The notes: generated from the letters alone by a model not told the origin. Positions 1 through 5,619 are shown, numbered from the stretch's first letter. The stretch is DNA of 8,518 nt from UBA2882 sp045542735 (GCA_045542735.1 JAZQLQ010000009.1:1-8518); one strand, 5' to 3'. Made by a program: numbers and translations.

Positions 1-162
1 GTTCAAACTGTAGCTGTATGTGGTTATCTTGAACCATTGTCGGCAGTTGTTTTTGCTTCAATTTTGCTTGGTGAGAAGATGACCATTGTCCAAATTATAG
101 GTGCAGTGTGCATCATTGGTGGGGCAATGATTGGTGAATTGATAAAAATAAAGAAGTCGTAA
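1..162 (+). CDS. EamA/DMT-family transporter, C-terminal end (5' partial)
   Basis: The frame is open from base 1 to TAA at 160-162 and gives 53 residues, so the gene begins upstream of the window. The peptide contains EPLSAVVFASILLGEKMT followed by a hydrophobic helix (IIGAVCIIGGAMIGEL) and a short lysine-rich tail (KIKKS). This is the usual ending of EamA-domain (drug/metabolite transporter superfamily) proteins: an E-P at the start of the ninth helix, L-L-G-E before the last helix, and a positively charged cytoplasmic C-terminus. Such proteins are ten-helix inner-membrane exporters of metabolites or amino acids; the substrate cannot be told from this fragment. No hairpin terminator is visible between its stop and the next gene. 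Family assignment is by motif only. Confidence 0.8.
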   Translation, partial: VQTVAVCGYLEPLSAVVFASILLGEKMTIVQIIGAVCIIGGAMIGELIKIKKS

Positions 163-186
163 AATTTCAGTTTTGTTCATCATAAG

Positions 187-230
187 GCAACAGCGAGTTG
201 CTTGGAAAAAGATTTATTCGGTTTTATAAT
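187..230 (+). promoter_or_regulatory. Promoter of the XRE/zinc-ribbon gene with flanking inverted repeat
   Basis: A -35 TTGGAA (202-207) is followed by a 17-base spacer and a perfect -10 TATAAT (225-230). Immediately upstream of the -35 lies a short inverted repeat, GCAAC (187-191) and GTTGC (197-201), with a five-base centre. Initiation about seven bases after the -10 would fall near 237, at the edge of the ribosome site GGAGGTG (237-243), so the leader would be very short. The inverted repeat is in a suitable place for an autoregulatory operator, but it is short and could be chance. Confidence 0.55.
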
Positions 231-252
231 ATCGTTGGAGGTGAAATCTATT

Positions 253-1020
253 ATGGAAACAAAGGATATTATATTAGAGCTTAGAAATAAAGCAGGTTTA
301 TCTCAAGATGAACTTGCAGAAAAAATATTTGTGACTCGCCAGGCGGTATCTCGTTGGGAAAATGGAGAAACAACACCTAATACGGACACTTTAAAATTAT
401 TGTCGAGGTTGTTTGATGTTTCGATTAATACACTTTTAGGTTCACCAAGAGAATTGATTTGTCAATGTTGCGGTATGCCGTTAAAAGATGATGATATTAT
501 TAGCAGAGATGCCGACGGTAGTCCAAATGAAGATTACTGTAAATGGTGCTATGCTGATGGAACATATACATATAGCAATATGGATGATTTGATCAATGTC
601 TGTGTCGGACATATGGTTGGTGAGGATTTTTCGGAAGAACAGGCTAGAGAATACTTGAAACAATTGCTTCCTAAACTGGATTATTGGAAAAGATATGAAG
701 AACTAAGCGATGATGGGCAATTTGAGGCATTTAAACAGCAATTGATAAATGAGATTAATGAACTATCTCTTGAGGGGATGCCTAAACTGGAAAACCTAAA
801 TGCTTTAGTTGGTAAATATGTAAATCTCGAATATCCCCTTCCCAACGGTAAGAGGGTGAAATTTTTAGATGATAAGACAACTTATCTGGGTAATCAATTG
901 GAATCAGAAATTGTAGATGGACTATGCTTCGGGGTTCTTGCAAACATGGATTTTATTATGATATGTACCTATGAATCCGATGGAAAGAATCCGGAATTGT
1001 TGGTTTATAAAAAAAGGTAA
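253..1020 (+). CDS. XRE-family regulator with C4 zinc ribbon and unknown C-terminal domain
   Basis: The start chosen is ATG 253 because GGAGGTG at 237-243 sits nine bases upstream; a longer frame from TTG 202 would run through the promoter. The product is 255 residues. Residues 5-62 are a classic XRE helix-turn-helix (LSQDELAEKIFVTRQAVSRW at 16-35, then ENGETTP). Residues 68-100 hold two CxxC knuckles, C70-x-x-C73 (CQCCGMPL) and C96-x-x-C99 (CKWC), as in the putative zinc ribbon family zf-ribbon_2, and the following DDLINVCVGHMV...FSEEQAREYLKQLLP region looks like the usual extension of that family. Residues about 187-255 (LVGKYVNLEYPLPNGKRVKF onward) form a separate, probably beta-rich domain I do not recognise. 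It is likely a soluble cytoplasmic transcription factor, with the ribbon binding zinc structurally or as a sensor. It is the first of three XRE genes in 3.4 kb. Confidence 0.85.
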   Translation: METKDIILELRNKAGLSQDELAEKIFVTRQAVSRWENGETTPNTDTLKLLSRLFDVSINTLLGSPRELICQCCGMPLKDDDIISRDADGSPNEDYCKWCYADGTYTYSNMDDLINVCVGHMVGEDFSEEQAREYLKQLLPKLDYWKRYEELSDDGQFEAFKQQLINEINELSLEGMPKLENLNALVGKYVNLEYPLPNGKRVKFLDDKTTYLGNQLESEIVDGLCFGVLANMDFIMICTYESDGKNPELLVYKKR

Positions 1021-1060
1021 ATTTCTGTTTGTGGAAGCAACAAATTCCAAACTACCAAAT

Positions 1061-1086
1061 GCCTCGATTTTTATCGGGGCTTTTTT
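1061..1086 (+). terminator. Rho-independent terminator after the XRE/zinc-ribbon gene (repeat copy 1)
   Basis: GCCTCGAT (1061-1068) and ATCGGGGC (1073-1080) pair over eight bases with one T-G wobble round a TTTT loop, followed by six T residues (1081-1086). The same hairpin recurs at 2367-2386 and, slightly altered, at 3776-3794. Confidence 0.85.
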
Positions 1087-1087
1087 G

Positions 1088-1116
1088 TTGTGCAGAAGGG
1101 TGGATGGGGATATAAT
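1088..1116 (+). promoter_or_regulatory. Candidate promoter for the 104-residue orphan gene
   Basis: A perfect -10 TATAAT lies at 1111-1116, with a weak -35 TTGTGC (1088-1093) seventeen bases upstream, directly after the terminator T-run. The same terminator-plus-promoter arrangement, with the same spacing, occurs at 2394-2422, which supports function. The predicted start near 1123 leaves a leader of about 35 bases before ATG 1158. An ATG at 1115 opens a frame of only six codons and is not a gene. Confidence 0.5.
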
Positions 1117-1157
1117 GGAGGTGGCGGAAATTTGAAATTGATGGAGGAAATTTAATT

Positions 1158-1472
1158 ATGCAAACAATAATTATTGTTTTAGATTCGAAGAAGATGAGCA
1201 ATCCGGATTTGGATATTCGTTACATTTTACCGGATCGAATTGAAGAGTATTCTAATGGTTTAATTAGAGATAATGGATATGATTATCTGTCAAATAATGA
1301 ATTGGGTTTATGGCTTGAAACAGATGATGCAAAAAATAATGTAGGAAAAGTAATTCAGTTAATAACAACAGAAATTATCTTAGAGAATGATTTATCTAAG
1401 GCAGCCGATATATTTATATCAGAGGATGAATCGGCAGAACTTGAATGTTGCTGTAAGGTATATCCGATATAG
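1158..1472 (+). CDS. Acidic orphan protein of 104 residues, possibly immunity-protein-like
   Basis: GGAGG at 1143-1147 is ten bases before ATG 1158. The product is small, soluble and acidic (many D and E, no membrane segment, no signal peptide). It begins with a hydrophobic strand (MQTIIIVLD), has the central stretch NPDLDIRYILPDRIEEYSNG and IRDNGYDYLSNNELGLWLET, then a helix-rich part, and ends ELECCCKVYPI with three consecutive cysteines. I cannot name a family with certainty. The size, acidity and single-gene setting resemble cytoplasmic immunity proteins of polymorphic-toxin systems, but no toxin gene is present here, so this is only a guess. It lies between two XRE genes behind its own candidate promoter and is probably transcribed alone, or with the possible small frame downstream. 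Confidence 0.7.
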   Translation: MQTIIIVLDSKKMSNPDLDIRYILPDRIEEYSNGLIRDNGYDYLSNNELGLWLETDDAKNNVGKVIQLITTEIILENDLSKAADIFISEDESAELECCCKVYPI

Positions 1473-1507
1473 GCAAAAATGAAGGCTTTAGGAAGCGATT
1501 TCGAGGC

Positions 1508-1672
1508 ATGCGCAAATTTAAATTTGATGAACAGTATGGAGATAATATGAAAAGGCTAAATGATTATTTTTTTAGTACAAGTCGAAGAAAAGAAATTGAG
1601 CATAGAATGTCGCTTCGCGGAAAATTGGAAGCAATGTTAGGCAAGGTTAATATAAAGCACTTCAGTCTGTAA
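1508..1672 (+). pseudogene. Possible gene remnant or small ORF (54 residues)
   Basis: A frame open from 1457 to TAA 1670-1672 includes an ATG at 1508 that would give a basic 54-residue peptide starting MRKFKFDEQYGDNMKRLNDY and ending KVNIKHFSL. An internal ATG at 1547 has GGAG at 1538-1541 and would give 41 residues, whereas ATG 1508 lacks a well-placed ribosome site. The residue composition looks protein-like, with charged and hydrophobic residues alternating as in a helix, and the frame stays readable upstream of the ATG (GFRKRFRG). This fits the tail of a decayed gene as well as a genuine small protein. I recognise no family. Confidence 0.3.
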
Positions 1673-1702
1673 AAAGTCTTTAAATCAGCGGATGTTAATA
1701 TG

Positions 1703-1736
1703 CGTTGCTTGTGGCAACGGCTCCTTTAAATATAAA
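1703..1736 (+). promoter_or_regulatory. Candidate promoter and inverted repeat upstream of the second XRE gene
   Basis: TTGTGG (1709-1714), a 16-base spacer and TATAAA (1731-1736) form a plausible promoter. The -35 lies inside a perfect six-base inverted repeat, CGTTGC (1703-1708) and GCAACG (1714-1719). The eight-base word GTTGCTTG (1704-1711) also spans the edge of the -35 of the first XRE gene (197-204), where it is likewise part of a GCAAC/GTTGC inverted repeat. A shared operator or autoregulation is possible. Confidence 0.4.
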
Positions 1737-1767
1737 ATTGAGCCATCAAAACAAGGAGGCACAGATT

Positions 1768-2277
1768 ATGCTTAGTGAAAACATCAAAAGAATTAGAAAG
1801 TCAAAAGGGTTATCGCAAGAAGAACTTGCAATTAAATTGAATGTAGTAAGACAGACTGTATCAAAATGGGAGAACGGTATGTCAGTTCCGGATTCCGGTA
1901 TGTTGATTATATTGGCGGATGAATTGGGTACTACGGTAAGTGAGCTGCTTGGAGAAACTGTGGCTGAACCGACTACTGATGATTTAAAGACCATTTCTGA
2001 AAAGCTGGAAGTTATTAATTTGCAGCTTGCTAAAAGAAGTAGAACAATGGTGAAAACGATTCGATGGATTCTTATTTTAGTGTGTGCGGTTATAGTGATT
2101 ATATTTATCGCACTTGCATTTATGAATAGTCCTTATCTGGATTGGAATTACAATGATCCTGAGTTAGCTGTGGCAGGAACAATAATGCACGGGTTTGAAT
2201 TCTTATTTGTAAGACTTGCACCGATTGCTTTTTTGGCTTCTGCGATTGGAATTGTAGCAACATACAAGAGAAGATAA
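1768..2277 (+). CDS. XRE-family regulator with two C-terminal membrane segments
   Basis: The start is ATG 1768, with AAGGAGG at 1753-1759; the in-frame TTG at 1705 is rejected because it lies within the promoter. The product is 169 residues. Residues 3-62 are an XRE helix-turn-helix (LSQEELAIKLNVVRQTVSKW at 15-34, ENGMSVPD after it, ending at the usual SELLG). Residues 70-96 form a short charged linker, probably helical. Residues about 99-120 (WILILVCAVIVIIFIALAFM) and 145-165 are membrane segments, joined by a loop of about 25 residues rich in N, D, Y and W that should face outward, and the chain ends in a basic KRR. Small membrane-anchored XRE proteins of this kind are common in Clostridia. 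Their signals are mostly unknown; this one probably regulates from the membrane. Confidence 0.85.
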   Translation: MLSENIKRIRKSKGLSQEELAIKLNVVRQTVSKWENGMSVPDSGMLIILADELGTTVSELLGETVAEPTTDDLKTISEKLEVINLQLAKRSRTMVKTIRWILILVCAVIVIIFIALAFMNSPYLDWNYNDPELAVAGTIMHGFEFLFVRLAPIAFLASAIGIVATYKRR

Positions 2278-2366
2278 CTTTCATTTTGTAGAAGCAAAAA
2301 TTTCACACTACCGAATGCACATTTTTACAGAGCTTCTAGTTCAAATCAAAAGAGAATTATTTCAAA

Positions 2367-2392
2367 GCCTCGATTTTTATCGGGGCTTTTTT
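2367..2392 (+). terminator. Rho-independent terminator after the second XRE gene (repeat copy 2)
   Basis: GCCTCGAT (2367-2374), loop TTTT, and ATCGGGGC (2379-2386) are identical to the hairpin at 1061-1080 and are followed by six T residues (2387-2392). The stem can be extended by AAA (2364-2366) pairing with the first T residues. Confidence 0.85.
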
Positions 2393-2393
2393 A

Positions 2394-2422
2394 TTGTGTA
2401 GAAGGGCGGAAGAGGATATAAT
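2394..2422 (+). promoter_or_regulatory. Candidate promoter for the third XRE gene
   Basis: TTGTGT (2394-2399), 17 bases, then a perfect TATAAT (2417-2422). The spacer is nearly the same as at 1094-1110 (AGAAGGG-GGA), showing that the terminator and promoter were duplicated as one unit. The leader to ATG 2553 would be about 120 bases, long enough to carry regulation. It contains a 15-residue frame (ATG 2435 to TGA 2480-2482) preceded by AAGGAG at 2424-2429. Confidence 0.5.
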
Positions 2423-2434
2423 GAAGGAGACGGA

Positions 2435-2482
2435 ATGCTGGAATTTATACCCGACAAATCATGTCTGATTCAAAAAATATGA
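2435..2482 (+). CDS. Possible 15-residue leader peptide
   Basis: ATG 2435 has AAGGAG five bases upstream (2424-2429) and reads MLEFIPDKSCLIQKI before TGA. It lies in the predicted leader of the third XRE gene, with an uninterrupted spacing of 70 bases to that gene's start. It could be a translated leader, the decayed start of a lost gene, or chance; no run of a single amino acid points to attenuation. Confidence 0.2.
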   Translation: MLEFIPDKSCLIQKI

Positions 2483-2552
2483 CATTTCTCGCTTTGTGTC
2501 GTGTTTTTTATAAGACAATTCGATTATATTGCCAAAGAAAGGAGATAACGCT

Positions 2553-3683
2553 ATGGACCAAAAGAAAATCGGTCATTTTTTAAAAGAACTCCGAAAGGAG
2601 AAGGAACTTACACAGGAACAATTGGCTGAGAAGTTCCATGTATCAGACCGTACGGTATCCAGATGGGAAACCGGCAGTAATATGCCTGATTTGAGTGTTC
2701 TTGTGGAGTTATCAGAATTTTATCAGGTGGATATAAAAGAAATTATTGATGGAGAGAGGAAAAGCGAGAGTATGAATGAAGAAGTAAAAGCGGTTGCCAC
2801 CAAGATGGCAGATTATGCCGAAGAACAAAAAAGTAAACTTTTGATTTGGGTACGACGCATCAGTTTGGTGGGTGTGATTGTGACCGCAGGAATTATATTT
2901 TTGCAGAGTATTGGTTATGAACCTTCACTCCCTGCATTTTTTACATTTGTTTTTTCAGTGGCATTATTTTTTGTTATGGTGATCTTGGCACTTTATACCA
3001 ACGGTATGCTTGAAAGAATTGCAAAACATAAAAATTTTGTAAATGGATGCAAAATATTTATTATTATAGTGGCTGCATTGGTATTGTCATTTTTAATAAG
3101 ATTTATGATTGTATTGATACCTGTGCTTCTGCTGGAGAGTGCACCTTTTGAAAGTCAAAGCGATGTTGAAAATTATGATAAAACTGCCATAGTGGAAGAA
3201 TATTGTGGAGACTTGGGAAGTGGTTTATTAATCTTCCCGGATAACACAGCCAATATGATTGAACCCACATTTGTATCCAGTTTAAAAACGGGATTTTTCG
3301 ATACGGACGGATATATCATTTTACAGGGAAAATATAATGAGGAAGACTACAAGGCAGAAGTAGAGAGGCTTGCAGCCATTGAATGCACGGTGGAGGATAT
3401 CACGGTTGGCATTAAATATGATGAGGATACTTATGCATGGCCGGCATATGTGGCAATGGATGGTTTTGACTACCAGTATGAGTATGCCTTGGTAGATGAG
3501 GAAAATTATCAGATTACATATGTACTGCTTAGTTATCCTGAATATGTTGATTTGACCGGATATGAAGAATATTTGAAGTTGGATGCAAGCGAATATGATT
3601 TTGAAGATCCGCTGAAACAATTTTCGATTTATGGCCGCTATTATGAAGATGGTGTTTATGTGGAGTATACGGATGAGCAATAG
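2553..3683 (+). CDS. XRE-family one-component receptor: HTH, three membrane segments, large external domain
   Basis: The start is ATG 2553, with AGAAAGGAG at 2536-2544; an in-frame TTG at 2529 lies upstream of the ribosome site and is rejected. The product is 376 residues. Residues 5-67 are an XRE helix-turn-helix (LTQEQLAEKFHVSDRTVSRW at 19-38, ETGSNMPD, then IKEIIDGE). Residues 70-95 are a charged, probably helical linker. Membrane segments lie at about 97-120, 126-148 and 168-195. With the HTH inside, three crossings put the rest, about 196-376, outside the membrane. That part is acidic and rich in tyrosine (for example YDEDTYAWPAYVAMDGFDYQ) and matches no domain I know. The architecture suggests direct signal transfer from an external ligand or the envelope to DNA. 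Lipoprotein genes follow immediately, making them candidate targets (inference). It ends before terminator copy 3. Confidence 0.85.
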   Translation: MDQKKIGHFLKELRKEKELTQEQLAEKFHVSDRTVSRWETGSNMPDLSVLVELSEFYQVDIKEIIDGERKSESMNEEVKAVATKMADYAEEQKSKLLIWVRRISLVGVIVTAGIIFLQSIGYEPSLPAFFTFVFSVALFFVMVILALYTNGMLERIAKHKNFVNGCKIFIIIVAALVLSFLIRFMIVLIPVLLLESAPFESQSDVENYDKTAIVEEYCGDLGSGLLIFPDNTANMIEPTFVSSLKTGFFDTDGYIILQGKYNEEDYKAEVERLAAIECTVEDITVGIKYDEDTYAWPAYVAMDGFDYQYEYALVDEENYQITYVLLSYPEYVDLTGYEEYLKLDASEYDFEDPLKQFSIYGRYYEDGVYVEYTDEQ

Positions 3684-3772
3684 GGATGTTATGGAAAAGG
3701 TTCTCATTAGTAGTGAACGGAATTTATGATTACAGAAGAATGCTTATGCGTTAGTCAAAAGAGAATTGTTTC

Positions 3773-3798
3773 AAAGCCTCGATTTTTTCGGGGCTTTT
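3773..3798 (+). terminator. Rho-independent terminator after the third XRE gene (repeat copy 3)
   Basis: AAAGCCTCGA (3773-3782) pairs with TCGGGGCTTT (3788-3797) round a TTTTT loop, with one T-G wobble. The T-run is short (TTTT, 3795-3798). The upstream flank, TCAAAAGAGAATTGTTTC (3755-3772), matches 2346-2363 with one change, so copies 2 and 3 are homologous well outside the hairpin. Confidence 0.75.
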
Positions 3799-3846
3799 GC
3801 TTTTGGAGGGAGATGTGATAAGAGCAATTGCAATTTCATAAAAATA

Positions 3847-3875
3847 TTGACAAAGTAGTCATTTGATACTAATAT
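3847..3875 (+). promoter_or_regulatory. Strong promoter of the DUF3472 lipoprotein operon
   Basis: A perfect -35 TTGACA (3847-3852), 17-base spacer and -10 TAATAT (3870-3875). AAGTAGT occurs at 3853-3859, directly after the -35, and again at 3884-3890 near the expected start, 31 bases apart, which is close to three helical turns. The whole segment to the start codon is duplicated at 5514-5619. The repeats sit where a bound regulator would block or bend the promoter. Confidence 0.8.
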
Positions 3876-3898
3876 AAACAAGTAAGTAGTAACAAAAC

Positions 3899-3911
3899 AC
3901 TAACTGTTAGT
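3899..3911. repeat. Perfect 6-1-6 palindrome in the lipoprotein leader
   Basis: ACTAAC-T-GTTAGT lies about 20 bases downstream of the expected transcription start. In the duplicated leader the left arm ACTAAC (5567-5572) is kept but the right arm has changed, so the symmetry is specific to the first copy. It could be an operator or a weak RNA hairpin. Confidence 0.4.
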
Positions 3912-3948
3912 CGAATTGATAACATATTTTGTGTAAAAGGAGACAAAA

Positions 3949-5037
3949 ATGAAAAAGAAAATATTAGTTTTATCATGTATGATATCTTTGTGCATGGTGG
4001 GATGTACGGTGAGCGGAAGCGGCAATAACCAAGCGACTACACCAAATGTTACAGTGACAGTGGAGTTTGAGTCAGATTCGTCTGTTTTAGAAGCAGATTC
4101 TTTGGATATGCCGGAAGAAACAACATCAGAATCAGATGACATTTTAATCTCAGAGGACATTAATTGGCATGAGGTATTTGAAGTCCCGACGGAAGAGGAG
4201 GTTGTTGCCTATACCAATCCAAATAACAGATTCGCACCATGTCTTTCCGGATGGCTATCCATTCCTGATGAAGTAAGGTATTCAGAATACAGTATCGAAT
4301 TTAAAGCAGATTATATACCGGAAGCAACCTATTGGTGTTTGGGACAATGGTCCTTAGATTATTCCTCGCTTGAGGAGGAATATGAAAAGGTTGATTTCGA
4401 ATCCGGCGGAGCATATGGTGGTTTTCAAAATAATCATGACGGAATGGAAACAATTATAGCCTTCTGGGATGTGTATTGTACGGATGAATCGGGTAGGGAG
4501 ACAGTCATACGTGCAGAGCGAGTGTATCCGACAAACTTAGGCGATGAGGATTTTGGCGGCGAAGGTGAAGGAGCCCATTGCCTGGTTCTGTACGAGTGGG
4601 AGGCCGGACATTGGTACCGTATGCATGTAAAATGCGTCGAGTCTCAGGAAACAGGGACTACCTGGGTAGAACAATGGGTATATGATTTGGAAACAGAGGA
4701 ATGGACCCTGTTGTGTATTTATGATCTGAAGGCAAAGGATGTATTGTTTATGTCTTCACCTGCCATATTCATGGAGAATTATCTTACAGAGTATGCAGGA
4801 GGAGTACGTTCCATGGAAGTGCGTAATGCAAAATATTTGGATGTAAGCACCGGAAATTGGGAAACTGTAGCGAGTGCATATATCGGTTCCAACGGAGGTG
4901 CACCGGGATATGAGGGAAGCTATAATTTCGGAACTTTTAAAGATCGTATTTGGATGATTGCCAGCGGTGTGGGTGGCGACTGGTATAACAACGGAAAAGG
5001 AAGAGCTTCCGCAGATATTACTTTTGGAGGAGAGTAA
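3949..5037 (+). CDS. DUF3472-type lipoprotein
   Basis: ATG 3949 has AAAGGAG (3936-3942) six bases upstream. The product is 362 residues. The N-terminus is a lipoprotein signal (MKKK, hydrophobic core, CMVGC), with lipidation expected at C19. Residues 20-90 are a low-complexity linker rich in S, T, D and E. Residues about 150-315 show the pattern I associate with DUF3472: GGAYGGFQ (153-160), then IIAFWDVY, FGGEGEGAHC (202-211), LYEWEAGHWYRMHVKC, FMENY, RSMEVRNAKYLD and GNW. The region before it (95-150), APCLSGWLS onward, resembles the beta-rich module often found with that domain. The function of DUF3472 is unknown; a surface carbohydrate-binding role is a guess. The protein would be anchored to the outer face of the membrane. 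It overlaps the next lipoprotein gene by one base. Confidence 0.8.
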   Translation: MKKKILVLSCMISLCMVGCTVSGSGNNQATTPNVTVTVEFESDSSVLEADSLDMPEETTSESDDILISEDINWHEVFEVPTEEEVVAYTNPNNRFAPCLSGWLSIPDEVRYSEYSIEFKADYIPEATYWCLGQWSLDYSSLEEEYEKVDFESGGAYGGFQNNHDGMETIIAFWDVYCTDESGRETVIRAERVYPTNLGDEDFGGEGEGAHCLVLYEWEAGHWYRMHVKCVESQETGTTWVEQWVYDLETEEWTLLCIYDLKAKDVLFMSSPAIFMENYLTEYAGGVRSMEVRNAKYLDVSTGNWETVASAYIGSNGGAPGYEGSYNFGTFKDRIWMIASGVGGDWYNNGKGRASADITFGGE

Positions 5038-5498
5038 TGGCTAGAAAAAATATTTTATTAGTTTTATTTTGCTTGGTTGTTATGTTGTGTGGATGCGGAA
5101 AAGCAAAGCCTGTTGAAGTTATTTCGTATTATCAAGATGATAGGTTGATGGAGCATTACGGAAATACATACACGAGCTATGGCTCCGTTGAATACGAGCA
5201 AATTACTGTTGAGTGGCAAGATGCATCAGGTAGAGAAAGTTTCGTAGGACCATATGAACCGAAATATAGGGGGATTATTTATTTGTCTACGGAGCAAGCT
5301 GGACTGCTAATGAAGTCATATGAATGGAGCGAAGCTACACCTCAAATAGTGTTTGATTCGATTAAATATGATATATCGGATAGTAATATTTGGTATACGT
5401 CAAAAGATTTTGAAAATGATTTGTTTACCAAAGTAGCTATAAATCATGTATCTTTTAATGGGACAGATGCTATTATATTTGAAATACAAGTGATGTAA
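5037..5498 (+). CDS. Small lipoprotein of unknown function
   Basis: ATG 5037 shares its A with the TAA stop of the DUF3472 gene (TAATG), and GGAGGAG at 5026-5032 lies inside that gene, so the two are translationally coupled. The product is 153 residues. It has a lipoprotein signal with lipobox LCGC, with C20 as the expected lipidated residue, and almost no linker before the folded part, which starts about residue 25 (VEVISYYQDDRLMEHY). The mature part is about 130 residues, rich in Y, E and D, probably beta-sheet, with one further motif-like segment (ITVEWQDASGRESFVGPY). I recognise no family. Strict coupling suggests that it works with, or is made in fixed ratio to, the DUF3472 lipoprotein. 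No terminator separates it from the next promoter. Confidence 0.8.
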   Translation: MARKNILLVLFCLVVMLCGCGKAKPVEVISYYQDDRLMEHYGNTYTSYGSVEYEQITVEWQDASGRESFVGPYEPKYRGIIYLSTEQAGLLMKSYEWSEATPQIVFDSIKYDISDSNIWYTSKDFENDLFTKVAINHVSFNGTDAIIFEIQVM

Positions 5499-5513
5499 AA
5501 ATAAAAAAAAGTA

Positions 5514-5542
5514 TTGACAAAGTAGCAAAATGATACTAATAT
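5514..5542 (+). promoter_or_regulatory. Strong promoter of the RsiV-like lipoprotein gene (second copy)
   Basis: TTGACA (5514-5519), 17 bases and TAATAT (5537-5542), the same as the promoter at 3847-3875. An A-rich tract just upstream (5497-5510) may act as an UP element. AAGTAGC occurs at 5520-5526 and 5552-5558, 32 bases apart, in the same positions relative to the promoter as the AAGTAGT pair of the first copy. The leader ends with the conserved ATTTTGTGTAAAAGGAGA before ATG 5620. Confidence 0.8.
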
Positions 5543-5619
5543 ACAAAATGTAAGTAGCGAAAAGAAACTAACTACTGATTGAAGTGATAACAAACATTTT
5601 GTGTAAAAGGAGAATAGAA

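Larger units (their letters stand above)
1473..1767. other. 295-base gap between the orphan gene and the second XRE gene
   Basis: This stretch holds the possible remnant ORF (1508-1672), a short hairpin CGTTGC/GCAACG at 1703-1719, and a candidate promoter for the next gene. No terminator-type hairpin with a T-run is seen after the orphan gene, unlike the other gaps in this cluster. Confidence 0.6.

Noticed and set aside
202..252. TTG 202 as start of the first XRE protein
   Set aside because: It would coincide with the -35 and run through the -10; ATG 253 has a strong ribosome site and begins at the usual point before the HTH.
481..663. 60-residue minus-strand frame
   Set aside because: It lies wholly within the zinc-ribbon gene, opposite its conserved cysteine region, and has no ribosome site.
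1703..1719. CGTTGC/GCAACG hairpin as a terminator
   Set aside because: The stem is only six bases and is followed by CTCCTTTAAA rather than a T-run.
3321..3707. 128-residue minus-strand frame
   Set aside because: It is antisense to the external domain of the XRE receptor, and its hydrophobic, I-rich composition is the mirror of a D/E/Y-rich gene.
3900..4160. 86-residue minus-strand frame over the lipoprotein start
   Set aside because: It covers the promoter leader and the low-complexity linker of the DUF3472 lipoprotein; the serine-rich translation is a by-product of that linker.
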